Shown here: positions 26,753 through 34,833 of the stretch, in pieces | How positions within the stretch are numbered: the first letter of the stretch is position 1 | Layout: each line of letters starts with the position of its first letter | NCBI GenBank assembly: GCA_944384485.1 | Contig: CALWTO010000044.1 | Coordinates: forward strand, 1 to 34,833 | DNA: 34,833 bases | DNA from: an uncultured Clostridia bacterium | GTDB taxonomy: Bacteria > Bacillota > Clostridia > Christensenellales > UBA1242 | Direction: 5' to 3' | The notes under the pieces: generated by a model | Databases searched by the model: none | What the model was told of the DNA's origin: nothing | What the model saw: the letters and a program-made list of their open reading frames with translations, nothing else | Position numbers and translations under genes: made by a program

Positions 26753-27352
26753 CTAAATATTATCATTATTTTTATTTTTTAAAAAAGAAAGTTTATTTTT
26801 TATTCTACTTAACGCGTTATCTACGCTTTTTTTAGAAATTTTATTTTGGTTTGCTATTTCGTTGTAATTATATCCTTTTAAGTATCCAATTAAAATTTTT
26901 AATTCGAGATGCGATAAAGCTAAAATTATTTTTTTAGTTATTTGTTTAAAATTTTCTTTATTTTCAATTTTTTCATCAGGTTTTGGCAGGGGAGAAGGTA
27001 AAACAATTTCAATTTCATCTTCATCATCTTCAAAATTGCTTGGTTGTTCTATTGACAGTGCTGTTGAAAGTATCATATTTTTTTCAGAACTTGCAACCCT
27101 TACTGCTGACTGAATTTGATTTTTAATGCAGGTTGTTGCAAATGTTTTAAAACTTGCATTTTTGTCTTCTTTAAAGTTTTTTATGGCTTTAAAAAGACCA
27201 ATCATTCCTTCTTGCACAAGGTCTTCAACATCACCACCAGTCAAAAAATAACTTCTTGCGATCTTGTTTACAAGTGGTTTATAAATTGAAAAAAGTTGTT
27301 CAATTGCTTCTTCGTTTCCAATTTGAGCTTCTTGTAAAAGTTTTTCTTCCAT
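26753..27352 (-). CDS. sigH: RNA polymerase sigma factor of the SigH (Spo0H) type
   Basis: The product has 199 residues. Region 2 is well kept: YFLTGGDVEDLVQEGMIGLFKAIKNFKED (about 35-63), then SFKTFATTCIKNQIQSAVR. These correspond to the core-binding and -10 recognition helices of SigH. Region 4 (about 138-190) contains a helix-turn-helix with YNYNEIANQNKISKKSVDNALSRIKNKL. Between them is an acidic linker (about 101-128, EDDEDEIEIVLPSPLP) that looks longer than usual. SigH drives the transition-state programme and early sporulation in Bacillus and Clostridium, and competence in others. Position immediately after rlmB (2-nt gap) is the conserved Firmicute location; yacP/rae1 is missing between them. 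Sporulation cannot be inferred from this gene alone. Confidence 0.88.
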   Translation of the reverse strand: MEEKLLQEAQIGNEEAIEQLFSIYKPLVNKIARSYFLTGGDVEDLVQEGMIGLFKAIKNFKEDKNASFKTFATTCIKNQIQSAVRVASSEKNMILSTALSIEQPSNFEDDEDEIEIVLPSPLPKPDEKIENKENFKQITKKIILALSHLELKILIGYLKGYNYNEIANQNKISKKSVDNALSRIKNKLSFLKNKNNDNI

Positions 27353-27354
27353 TT

Positions 27355-28077
27355 TTATTTCTCTCTTTGTCTTAAAATTTCAAACACAACAATGCCACAT
27401 GCCACAGAAGCATTTAAAGAGTTTACTTGACCTTTTAGTGGCAAAGTGATAACTCCATCGCAATGACTTTTTACAACCGGTCTTATTCCAAATCCCTCAG
27501 AGCCAATCACTACGGCAATATTTCTGTCTAGTTTTTGTTTATAAATATTTTGACCGCCTAGTTCTGCGGCGTAAACCCAAACATCATTTTGTTTCAACTC
27601 TTCAATTGCATCTTTTATGTTAGTAACTCTGGCGATAAGCATATTAGCAATTGCACCAGTGCTTGTTTTAATAACGGTTTCATTTACTTGAACATTTCTG
27701 TTTTTGGAAATAATTATTCCGTGAACTCCAGCACACTCGCATGAACGAATAATTGCTCCAAAATTATGAGGATCTTCAATACCGTCTAGTATAACAATAA
27801 AAGGTTTTTCATTTTTTTCTTTGGCTTTATTTAAAATATCTTGACAATTGCAATAACAAAAGTCTACTGCATCTGCAATAAAACCTTGATGGTGATTCGT
27901 TTTTGTCTTTTTGTCTAAAATTTGTTTTGGTAGAAATTCAATTTTTATTTTGTTTTCATAAGCAAAAGATAGAAGATCATCTTTTTTGTTTTTCAAATTA
28001 TTATCAACCATCAATTTATTTATAGTTAGTCCAGCTTTTATAGCCTCTTTAACAGCATTTTTCCCTTCTATAAACAT
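27355..28077 (-). CDS. rlmB: 23S rRNA (guanosine-2'-O-)-methyltransferase RlmB-type (SpoU family)
   Basis: The product has 240 residues. An N-terminal L30e-like RNA-binding part (about 1-75) begins FIEGKNAVKEAI. A trefoil-knot SPOUT domain with all three motifs follows: motif 1 DPHNFGAIIRSCE, motif 2 VVIGSEGFGI and motif 3 LPLKGQVNSLNASVACGIVVFE. RlmB methylates the 2'-hydroxyl of G2251 in the peptidyl-transferase P loop. It is part of the conserved mrnC-rlmB-sigH run, with 14 nt from mrnC and 2 nt to sigH. Related SpoU enzymes acting on tRNA cannot be fully excluded, but the context favours RlmB. Confidence 0.93.
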   Translation of the reverse strand: MFIEGKNAVKEAIKAGLTINKLMVDNNLKNKKDDLLSFAYENKIKIEFLPKQILDKKTKTNHHQGFIADAVDFCYCNCQDILNKAKEKNEKPFIVILDGIEDPHNFGAIIRSCECAGVHGIIISKNRNVQVNETVIKTSTGAIANMLIARVTNIKDAIEELKQNDVWVYAAELGGQNIYKQKLDRNIAVVIGSEGFGIRPVVKSHCDGVITLPLKGQVNSLNASVACGIVVFEILRQREK

Positions 28078-28091
28078 AATATCTCCTTTAT

Positions 28092-28484
28092 TTATAATTC
28101 AATTGAAAGTTGCAATATTTCATTAAGTCTTTCTTTTTGATTTGTTAAGTATAAATAACCAACAAGTGCTTCAAAAGCGGTTGCGTAAATATAATCTTTA
28201 GTTGAACAATTTTTTGCTTGATGCTTTGGTTTCGCGTTTCTTGCTCGCCTTACAATGTCTTTTTCTTCATCGTTTAACATTGGTAAAATTTTTTCTAATG
28301 CCTTTGCTTGGGAAGAAGCTTTGCAAAATTTGGCTGACAAAGAGTGGTAGTTTTCCATTTTTTGGTTGCAAGATTTTAAAATGCTTTCCCTAACGAATTC
28401 TGTATGAATACTATCTCCCAAAAAAGCAACGGGGAGTAAGTTTGTTTTTTCAAGTTTTTGCCATAAAGATTTTTCGTTTTCCAT
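28092..28484 (-). CDS. mrnC: Mini-ribonuclease 3
   Basis: The product has 130 residues. This small RNase III-like enzyme lacks the double-stranded RNA-binding domain and matures 23S rRNA ends in Firmicutes. The catalytic helix LPVAFLGDSIHTEFVRESIL (about 16-35) corresponds to the AyiGDavyelyVR signature with its Asp, and RRARNAKPKHQAKNCSTKDYIYATAFEALVGYLYL (about 80-114) supplies the second acidic residue (E in ATAFEALVGYLYL) and the family's RRGRN segment. The gene lies between ychF (9-nt gap) and rlmB (14-nt gap). In Bacillus cysS precedes mrnC; here ychF does. Confidence 0.93.
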   Translation of the reverse strand: MENEKSLWQKLEKTNLLPVAFLGDSIHTEFVRESILKSCNQKMENYHSLSAKFCKASSQAKALEKILPMLNDEEKDIVRRARNAKPKHQAKNCSTKDYIYATAFEALVGYLYLTNQKERLNEILQLSIEL

Positions 28485-28493
28485 AATTATCCT

Positions 28494-29585
28494 TTAAACA
28501 TTAAATCTAAAAAGAACAACATCACCATCGCATATCACGTAATCTTTGCCTTCCATACGAACTTTTCCTTTTTCTTTTGCTTTTAAAAACGAGCCAGCAT
28601 CAACCAAGTCTTTAAAAGAAACAATTTCTGCTTTTATGAAGCCTTTTTCGAAATCGCTATGAATTTTTCCTGCGGCTTGTGGAGCTTTAGTTCCTTTCTT
28701 TATAGTCCAAGCCCTTACTTCTTTTTCTCCTGCAGTTAAGTAACTCATAAGTCCTAAAATATCATAACTTGCTATAACCAATTTTTCAAGTCCGCTAGTT
28801 TTAATTCCAAGTTCTTCTTTATATAAGTCTCTTTCATCGGCAGGCAAAGAAGTTATTTCTTCCTCAATTTTAGCACAAAGTGTTATGCATTTTGAATGGT
28901 CTTTTTCTGCAAAATTTTTTACTTCAGTAACATATTTATTATCTTCTTTGTTCAAATCATTTTCGCCAATGTTTGCAACATAGATTACAGGCTTTGAAGT
29001 TAAAAGTTGAAAGCTTTTTAATATTTTTTCTTCATCTTCATCAACTTCAACGCTTCTTGCAGGTTTGTTGTTTTCAAGTGCATCTTTTATTTTTTGCATA
29101 AGTTCAACACTTTGAATTAATGATTTATCTCCGGTTTTTATAAGCTTTTCGTCTTTCTCTAATTTTTTTGAAACCTGTTCAAGATCTGCTAGGGCAAGTT
29201 CAAGATTAATTATTTCAATATCTCGCAATGGAGAAACTGATCCGTTTACATGAATAATATTTTCATTATCAAAACATCTTACAACATGGACGATAGCATC
29301 AACTTCGCGAATATGGCTTAAAAATTTATTCCCAAGACCTTCGCCATGACTTGCGCCGGCAACAAGTCCTGCAATATCAACAAATTCAATTGATGCTGGT
29401 GTAATTTTTTGAGTGTTATACATTTTCCCAAGGACTTCAAGCCTATAGTCAGGGACATCAACTATACCAACATTTGGTTCAATTGTACAAAAAGGGTAGT
29501 TTGCGCTTTCTGCTCCAGCTTCAGTAATTGCATTAAAAAGTGTGCTTTTTCCCACATTAGGAAGACCTACGACTCCAATTTTCAT
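28494..29585 (-). CDS. ychF: Ribosome-associated P-loop ATPase YchF (Obg family)
   Basis: The product has 363 residues, the normal length. The P-loop GLPNVGKST lies at 7-15. The switch region NYPFCTIEPNVG near 34-45 and the DIAGLV(A)GAS(H)GEGLGN(K)FL segment near 69-87 are signature motifs of YchF. NIGEND near 206-211 is at the altered G4 position that makes this family prefer ATP over GTP. A helical domain lies in the middle, and a C-terminal TGS domain spans about 280-363 (AWTIKKGTKAPQAAGKIHSDFEKGFIKAE). The ATG follows AAGGAA. YchF binds ribosomes and affects stress responses. It leads the compact mrnC-rlmB-sigH-glnS group. Confidence 0.96.
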   Translation of the reverse strand: MKIGVVGLPNVGKSTLFNAITEAGAESANYPFCTIEPNVGIVDVPDYRLEVLGKMYNTQKITPASIEFVDIAGLVAGASHGEGLGNKFLSHIREVDAIVHVVRCFDNENIIHVNGSVSPLRDIEIINLELALADLEQVSKKLEKDEKLIKTGDKSLIQSVELMQKIKDALENNKPARSVEVDEDEEKILKSFQLLTSKPVIYVANIGENDLNKEDNKYVTEVKNFAEKDHSKCITLCAKIEEEITSLPADERDLYKEELGIKTSGLEKLVIASYDILGLMSYLTAGEKEVRAWTIKKGTKAPQAAGKIHSDFEKGFIKAEIVSFKDLVDAGSFLKAKEKGKVRMEGKDYVICDGDVVLFRFNV

Positions 29586-29613
29586 AATTTTATTCCTTTT
29601 AATTTAAAAGATT

Positions 29614-29637
29614 AAAGTGCATTTTTGAATGCACTTT
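29614..29637 (-). terminator. Hairpin between the 1091-residue protein gene and ychF
   Basis: The perfect 10-bp stem AAAGTGCATT/AATGCACTTT has a 4-nt loop and, on the minus strand, continues into TTTAATCTTTT. It is a plausible but interrupted-T terminator for the upstream gene. Some read-through into ychF is likely, because no clear promoter for ychF was found. Confidence 0.6.
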
Positions 29638-29659
29638 GGTTTATTAAATATTAAAATTT

Positions 29660-32600
29660 TTATTCTTTTTCTTCTTCTAATATTTCTTCATCAAAAAGAT
29701 TTTCATCTTCAGTTATTAATTCGGTTTGAATGTAATCTTGAATTTCTGGTTTTGTGATTAATTTGATAGATGATTGAATTTCTTTTCCAGATTTATTAGA
29801 TATATAATTTTGTTTTTGTATGGTCTTTTTGTTTTGTTTAGCGAGTTGCTTTGATAGACCTTTTTGTGTAGTTTCAAGTATCATTTTGATGTCTTTTAAT
29901 GTTGATTTAATTTTATTTGAATTAAAATTTGTCTGTTGTTCTTTTAATTCATTAAAAATAAGAGTTATCATCCCATTATTAACAATATTTTTTACTAAAT
30001 TGATATTATCTATTAAAGATTTTAAATCATTTTCAAATAATGTTTTGTCAAAATTTGTATTATTCAAATTTTTATCAATGGAGTTCAATAATTGATTTAT
30101 AATCTTTTCTTCTTCTATAAAATATTTTTTTGTTTCTTCAATATTTCTATATATTTGATCTGGCTTAATTACATCTTGTTCTTTAACATCTCCAAGTTGT
30201 TTGTTTTTGTTAAAAATCTTTTTAGTATTTTTTATTTCTTTTTCGATAAATTTTTCGCTTAAGATATTTGATAATATTAAATTTTTTCTTGTAGAATTGG
30301 AATTATTCTCTTTTTTGTATCTTTCAATTAAATTATTTAGATTTTGTTCGCTTAACATAACATTTTTTTCAGTTCCATTTTTAAAAGTTGCTTGAAGAGT
30401 TAAATCATCATTAACTTTAAATTTTTTCAAATTTAAAATGGAACAAAGATATTTATGCATTTTTGTGTTTTTGTTTATTTCTTTTACCAAAAATTCTTTA
30501 AAAGTTTTTCCTTCTTTTAATGCGGTTTTTGCTTTTGTAGAAATATCTTCGGGCAGATATTTTAAAACGTCATTAAATTCATCAAAAGGTATTTTATTAG
30601 AATTGATTGTGTATTTTAAAAAGTTGAAGGCTTGATCAAGTTTGTTGTTTTCATCAACATTTGATTTTGTACTTTGGTGCAAATTATCTATTGATCTATC
30701 AATTTTATTGAATTTTTGTTTTAATAAATTATTTGACTGCTCTTGCAATTTTTGAGGCAAAACTTGAATAAATTTTCTTAATTGAGTTTCGCTAAATTCT
30801 TTGCCATAAGCAAATCTTCTTGCTATTGTTTCACCATAATCAGAAAGCATTTTTGTGCATTCTTTTTCTTCTCTTTTTGAGAAAAGATTAATAAGGTAAT
30901 CTATTTTATTTTCTTCAATAAGTTTGATATTTCTCTCTTTGGTGTTAGTATATATTTTTTCAATGTTAATGTAATTTGATAAATTCGAACTAAACGCTTC
31001 TCTGTCTTTTGAATCATCAAACAATTTTTTTCTTGTTTCTTCAACCTTTTCTTCAGAAACAGAAGGGAAGTATCTTTTAACAAAATCATTTTGTAATTTT
31101 AATCTTTCTTCTTTGTTTTTTTCATCTTCAATTTGGTTTAAATTGTTGTAAACATCTCCCTGAACATTTAATTGTTCAATATCGAAAAACGATGATTGAT
31201 TAAATAATTTTTGCTCTATGTCGCTACGTTTTTCTTCATCAAATTTGTTTAAAATTTCTTCTTTTAATTTTTCTTTTTTATTTTTATTTGTTTCAGTTTC
31301 ATATTTTTCAAGATTTATTAATGTTTCTAAATCTGCATCTTTACCAGTTGCGAAATTATATCTTTGAGCAAGATTTATATTTTCTTTTACAATGCCATTT
31401 TCTTTATATAAATTTATAAATTGTTTTGTAAAACTATCTTCATTTGAACTTTCTATAGCATTTTGTAAACTTGCTTGTGCCTCTTTCAAATTTGCTTTTG
31501 CTTTTTGAAGTGCAGAATCATTTTCTCTAAATTGAGTGTAAGCATTTTCTTTTAATTTTTTTACGGATTTATGAATTGATAATTCATATGAGTCAACCGA
31601 GTAAGAGATTGCTCCGCCTGCCATAAAAGCAACTGCAAAGCCAGCCATAATAGCGCCAAGTCCAGGAATTAAAGCGGATGCAATTAAAGAAAAGAATGAA
31701 AGGGTTGTAAATAAATCTCCAAAAAATTTAGTATTGAACTTATGTTTTTTATCTTCTTTTTTATTTTCATCTTTTTCTTCACTTTCTTCAGCTTTTGTTT
31801 TTTTGCTTTCTGCGGACTTATTATCTGCATTGCTTGTTTCATGTTGTTTTTTTTCAATGGAAAAAGTTATTCCATTTTTGTTTATTTCGTAATTGATTGC
31901 TTCTCTGTCATCCATAGGCTGTGCTATGAAGCCCCAATGAGAATCTGTTTTTGAAACCTTTGAAGAAGGAGGAACAATAGGTTGTATATTTTTATCAAAA
32001 TTTTGCAAAAATTCTTTTCCTTGTTCATCGCCAAGAGAAGATAAATTTAGTTTGACATTTTCATCTTTACCAATAGAAATTATCAATGAATATTCTTTTT
32101 CTTTTTTGTTGTTTAATGAATAATATAATTTGCAATCTTTTATTTTACCTAATTTTTTGCCAAAAAGTATATGAGTTGCTTCTCCCTCTTTAACAAATGC
32201 AAAATAATTGTCTTTATTTTCAGGAGTAAAAGAGTATTTAAAAACTTTTAGTTTATCATTTATGTTTTTTGCATCAATAGATTGGTTTTCATCAGTAATG
32301 TTATTTGATTGCAATAGGTCTACATATTGAGTAAGCATATACAATGGTAAATTTGAAGATTTCAAATCTTTAATATTGTCAGGGACTAGTTTTTCGAACA
32401 AACTAGAATTAACATCAAAAGAAAATATTGGTTTTTTCTTGTCTAATTCAAATTTCTTCTGTGTTGATTCGCTTAATTTTTCCTTTTCAATTTCTGTAAT
32501 ATCTGCCAAATATTTTTTGCCATCATAGTCAATGGTAATTGAAACAGCATCTATAGTTATTTTGAAAGCTTTGCTAACATCTTTTTTTGTGCTTTCAACT

Positions 32601-32935
32601 TCAAACACAAGTTCTTTATTATTTTTTTCCTTCAAAGTTACAGGAATATCTTTATCGGTCGAAGTAATAATTTTTAATTCATCATCTTTAATTATTTTTT
32701 CAAGTTCGCTTCCTTTAAAGTTGTTGTCAAAATTTAAAGCTGAAAAACCCTCCTTGTCAAATTTGAAAGAATAAGAAGAATCTTTTTCTATAAGTTGTGC
32801 AATCGTTTGTTGTCCAACAAAAATTTTAAACAAAGATAAAACATTGTCTGTTGCCTTATCATCATTCATGGAAACTATTTGAGTATAATTTTGGTTGTTG
32901 TATTTAATTCTATTTGTTATAGAAACAGAAGCCAT
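29660..32935 (-). CDS. Large protein of unknown function with central Gly/Ala-rich membrane segment and long helical C-terminal half
   Basis: I do not recognise this 1091-residue protein. ATG 32935 follows GGAGGAAAT exactly; the 21 nt of frame upstream include that site and are not coding. No signal peptide is visible (it begins MASVSITNRIKYNN). Residues 1 to about 355 are beta-rich, with repeating short strands and Lys/Asp turns. Residues about 360-395 are a highly charged Lys/Glu/Ser linker. Residues about 400-445 are hydrophobic (LFTTLSFFSLIASALIP, then GLGAIMAGFAVAFMAGGAI), resembling a membrane hairpin. From about 450 to 1080 the sequence is almost continuous charged helix with heptad character and very little Pro or Gly. 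The last residues are strongly acidic (EDENLFDEEILEEEKE). It has its own near-consensus promoter, opposite secA. Possible roles (membrane-inserting effector, structural coiled coil) are guesses. Confidence 0.8.
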   Translation of the reverse strand: MASVSITNRIKYNNQNYTQIVSMNDDKATDNVLSLFKIFVGQQTIAQLIEKDSSYSFKFDKEGFSALNFDNNFKGSELEKIIKDDELKIITSTDKDIPVTLKEKNNKELVFEVESTKKDVSKAFKITIDAVSITIDYDGKKYLADITEIEKEKLSESTQKKFELDKKKPIFSFDVNSSLFEKLVPDNIKDLKSSNLPLYMLTQYVDLLQSNNITDENQSIDAKNINDKLKVFKYSFTPENKDNYFAFVKEGEATHILFGKKLGKIKDCKLYYSLNNKKEKEYSLIISIGKDENVKLNLSSLGDEQGKEFLQNFDKNIQPIVPPSSKVSKTDSHWGFIAQPMDDREAINYEINKNGITFSIEKKQHETSNADNKSAESKKTKAEESEEKDENKKEDKKHKFNTKFFGDLFTTLSFFSLIASALIPGLGAIMAGFAVAFMAGGAISYSVDSYELSIHKSVKKLKENAYTQFRENDSALQKAKANLKEAQASLQNAIESSNEDSFTKQFINLYKENGIVKENINLAQRYNFATGKDADLETLINLEKYETETNKNKKEKLKEEILNKFDEEKRSDIEQKLFNQSSFFDIEQLNVQGDVYNNLNQIEDEKNKEERLKLQNDFVKRYFPSVSEEKVEETRKKLFDDSKDREAFSSNLSNYINIEKIYTNTKERNIKLIEENKIDYLINLFSKREEKECTKMLSDYGETIARRFAYGKEFSETQLRKFIQVLPQKLQEQSNNLLKQKFNKIDRSIDNLHQSTKSNVDENNKLDQAFNFLKYTINSNKIPFDEFNDVLKYLPEDISTKAKTALKEGKTFKEFLVKEINKNTKMHKYLCSILNLKKFKVNDDLTLQATFKNGTEKNVMLSEQNLNNLIERYKKENNSNSTRKNLILSNILSEKFIEKEIKNTKKIFNKNKQLGDVKEQDVIKPDQIYRNIEETKKYFIEEEKIINQLLNSIDKNLNNTNFDKTLFENDLKSLIDNINLVKNIVNNGMITLIFNELKEQQTNFNSNKIKSTLKDIKMILETTQKGLSKQLAKQNKKTIQKQNYISNKSGKEIQSSIKLITKPEIQDYIQTELITEDENLFDEEILEEEKE

Positions 32936-32971
32936 ATTTCCTCCTAAATTAAGCAAGATGCTATTTGTATA

Positions 32972-33000
32972 ATTATAATATAAAATATATATTAAGTCAA
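32972..33000 (-). promoter_or_regulatory. Promoter of the 1091-residue protein gene
   Basis: On the minus strand: TTGACT (33000-32995), a 17-bp spacer and TATAAT (32977-32972), a near-perfect match. The leader is about 30 nt and carries GGAGG. The strength suggests good expression. Confidence 0.85.
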
Positions 33001-33127
33001 GAGATAAGGCTTACGAAAAAGATAAGAAAAAACAATTTTAAACGTTAAATATTTTTTGTAATACTGTCTAAATATGTCTAAAAAAAAGTTATAAATTCAA
33101 AATTAAATTTTCATATGTTAAAATTTC

Positions 33128-33156
33128 TTGAAAATATTTATTTTTTTTGCTACAAT
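33128..33156 (+). promoter_or_regulatory. Promoter of secA
   Basis: TTGAAA (33128-33133), a 17-bp spacer with a T-run, and TACAAT (33151-33156). AAAGGAG precedes the ATG at 33180. Confidence 0.75.
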
Positions 33157-33179
33157 AGTAAAGATTTAAAGGAGAATTT

Positions 33180-34833
33180 ATGGGCTTTTTTGGTAGTGAC
33201 AAATCACAAATTAAAAAATTAAAGAAGATTGCGGATAAAGTTATTGAGCTTGAAGATAAATATAAAGGTTATACAAACGAGCAATTAAAAGCTTGCACGC
33301 AAGAATTTAAAAATAGATACAAAACAGGAACAAGTTTAAACGATTTGTTGCCAGAAGCTTTTGCTGTGGTGCGAGAAGCAAGTGCGAGAGTTTTGAATAT
33401 GAGGCATTTTTATGTTCAAATTTTGGGTGGAATTGCTCTTCACCAAGGCAGAATTGCAGAAATGGCTACTGGTGAAGGTAAAACTTTAGTCGCGACATTG
33501 CCTGCATATTTGAATGCAATTTCGGGCAAAGGTGTGCATGTCGTGACTGTAAACGAATATTTAGCAAAGCGTGACGCTGAATGGATGGGAAAAGTTTACA
33601 AATTTTTAGGACTTACAGTTGGCGTGACGTTAAACGATCAAAAACCAGAACAAAAGAAATTGGCTTATCAAGCAGATATAACATATTGCACAAACAACGA
33701 ACTTGGGTTTGACTACTTAAGAGATAACATGGTCACAAATGCATCTCAAAGGGTACAAAGAGGGCTGAATTTTGCGATTGTCGATGAAGTTGACTCAATT
33801 TTAATTGATGAAGCAAGAACGCCTCTTATCATTAGTGGCGCAGGTGGAAAGTCTAGTGAAGGCTATATTTCTGCACAAAAATTTGCAAAAACATTAAAAA
33901 AAGATGAAGATGTTGAAATTGATATAAAAACAAAACAAATCAATTTGACTGAAAGCGGAATTACAAAGGCTGAAAAATTTTACAAAATTGACAGTCTTTC
34001 GGATATAGAAAACCTTGAAATCAATCATTATATAAACAATGCTTTAAAAGCAAATTTTATAATGCATAGAGATGAAAATTATATTGTTAAAGATGGTGAA
34101 GTTATAATCGTCGATGAGTTTACCGGAAGGTTGTCACCAGGTCGTAGATTTAGCAGTGGACTTCATCAAGCAATTGAAGCAAAAGAAGGTGTTGATGTAA
34201 AAGATGAAAACCAAACACTTGCAACAATAACTTTCCAAAATTTCTTTAGGCTATATACAAAACTTTCTGGTATGACAGGAACGGCTAAAACAGAGGAAGG
34301 GGAGTTTCGAACCATTTATAATCTTGATGTTGTTACAATTCCTTCAAATTTACCAAAAAAGAGAATTGATGAGCCGGACATTATTTATGTTTCAGAGCAA
34401 GGAAAGATAAATGCTATTATTGAAGAAATTAAAGATTGCTCAAAAACCGGCAGACCTGTGCTTGTTGGTACTATAAATATTGATAAGAGTGAACTTATTT
34501 CAAAAGCGTTAAAAGCAAATGGAATAAAACATCAAGTTTTAAACGCAAAAAATCATGAAAAAGAAAGTGAAATTGTTGCACAAGCAGGAAGAAAAGGTGC
34601 AGTAACAATTGCAACAAATATGGCCGGTCGTGGAACAGATATTTTGCTTGGTGGCAACCCTGAATTTATGGCAACCAAGAAAATGAAAGACAAAGGCTAT
34701 AGCGACGAAGAAATTTCTTATGCTACTGCTTTTAATACTGTTGATGATGACAAACTAAATCAAGCAAGAAAAGTTTACCAAGAATTCTATACACAATTTA
34801 AAGAGATAACAGACAAAGAGAAACAAGAAGTTA
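33180..34833 (+). CDS. secA: Protein translocase subunit SecA (3' end cut by window)
   Basis: SecA is the ATPase motor of the Sec export pathway, acting with SecYEG at the membrane. The first 551 or so residues are present and the frame runs off the right edge. ATG 33180 follows AAAGGAG. Motifs in order: [22 protein letters not shown] (Walker A, about 80-101), [31 protein letters not shown], and Walker [21 protein letters not shown] near 201-220. The preprotein cross-linking region follows, then VDEFTGR-type [16 protein letters not shown] and [45 protein letters not shown] and [11 protein letters not shown] of the second nucleotide-binding domain come last. No internal break was seen in the part read. 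Confidence 0.97.
   Translation, partial: MGFFGSDKSQIKKLKKIADKVIELEDKYKGYTNEQLKACTQEFKNRYKTGTSLNDLLPEAFAVVREASARVLNMRHFYVQILGGIALHQGRIAEMATGEGKTLVATLPAYLNAISGKGVHVVTVNEYLAKRDAEWMGKVYKFLGLTVGVTLNDQKPEQKKLAYQADITYCTNNELGFDYLRDNMVTNASQRVQRGLNFAIVDEVDSILIDEARTPLIISGAGGKSSEGYISAQKFAKTLKKDEDVEIDIKTKQINLTESGITKAEKFYKIDSLSDIENLEINHYINNALKANFIMHRDENYIVKDGEVIIVDEFTGRLSPGRRFSSGLHQAIEAKEGVDVKDENQTLATITFQNFFRLYTKLSGMTGTAKTEEGEFRTIYNLDVVTIPSNLPKKRIDEPDIIYVSEQGKINAIIEEIKDCSKTGRPVLVGTINIDKSELISKALKANGIKHQVLNAKNHEKESEIVAQAGRKGAVTIATNMAGRGTDILLGGNPEFMATKKMKDKGYSDEEISYATAFNTVDDDKLNQARKVYQEFYTQFKEITDKEKQEV

Overview
The window is a low-GC, gene-dense bacterial chromosome segment. Gene content and order point to a Gram-positive Firmicute (Bacillota), probably clostridial. 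It carries the rpoZ-priA-def-fmt-rlmN-rsgA-rpe block, the mrnC-rlmB-sigH block with a Spo0H-type sigma factor, a gyrB-gyrA-helD operon, and a surface protein built from InlB-type and GLUG repeats. UGA is used as a stop (def, fmt and the GtrA-family gene end in it), so the standard bacterial code applies and this is not a mycoplasma. The lineage is inferred from content; no rRNA is present.

Layout. 1-3535: the 3' end of a SHOCT-domain membrane protein, then a large secreted or anchored repeat protein with a LamG-like domain apparently nested inside an InlB-type repeat. 3568-10009: rpoZ, then the priA-to-rpe operon for replication restart, N-terminal maturation of nascent proteins, ribosome maturation and the pentose phosphate pathway. 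10038-10424: a small lysine-rich DUF2188-like gene ending in a terminator shared with the opposite strand. 10421-15486 (minus strand): hisS, uvrC, an oxidoreductase with a Cys/His-rich tail, and tmk. 15487-15894: the longest gene-free stretch, holding two identical 20-bp DnaA-box-containing repeats exactly 95 bp apart and AT-rich DNA. 15895-22559 (minus): gyrB-gyrA-helD. 22703-24978 (plus): a GtrA-family protein, a polytopic membrane protein, an initiator tRNA under a perfect consensus promoter, a degenerate tRNA copy, and a zeta-toxin-like kinase. 25013-32935 (minus): a 1091-residue protein of unknown function, then ychF, mrnC, rlmB, sigH and glnS. 33180 to the end: secA, cut by the window edge.

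Most of the genes are information-processing housekeeping functions. Promoters are unusually readable (close to TTGACA-N17-TATAAT), and many mRNAs would have very short leaders. At least two genes (uvrC and the membrane protein at 23347) look leaderless.

The least explained items are the 1091-residue protein with a central Gly/Ala-rich membrane segment, the DnaA-box pair away from any dnaA gene, the tRNA remnant beside the zeta-like gene, and a terminator/promoter overlap in front of priA.
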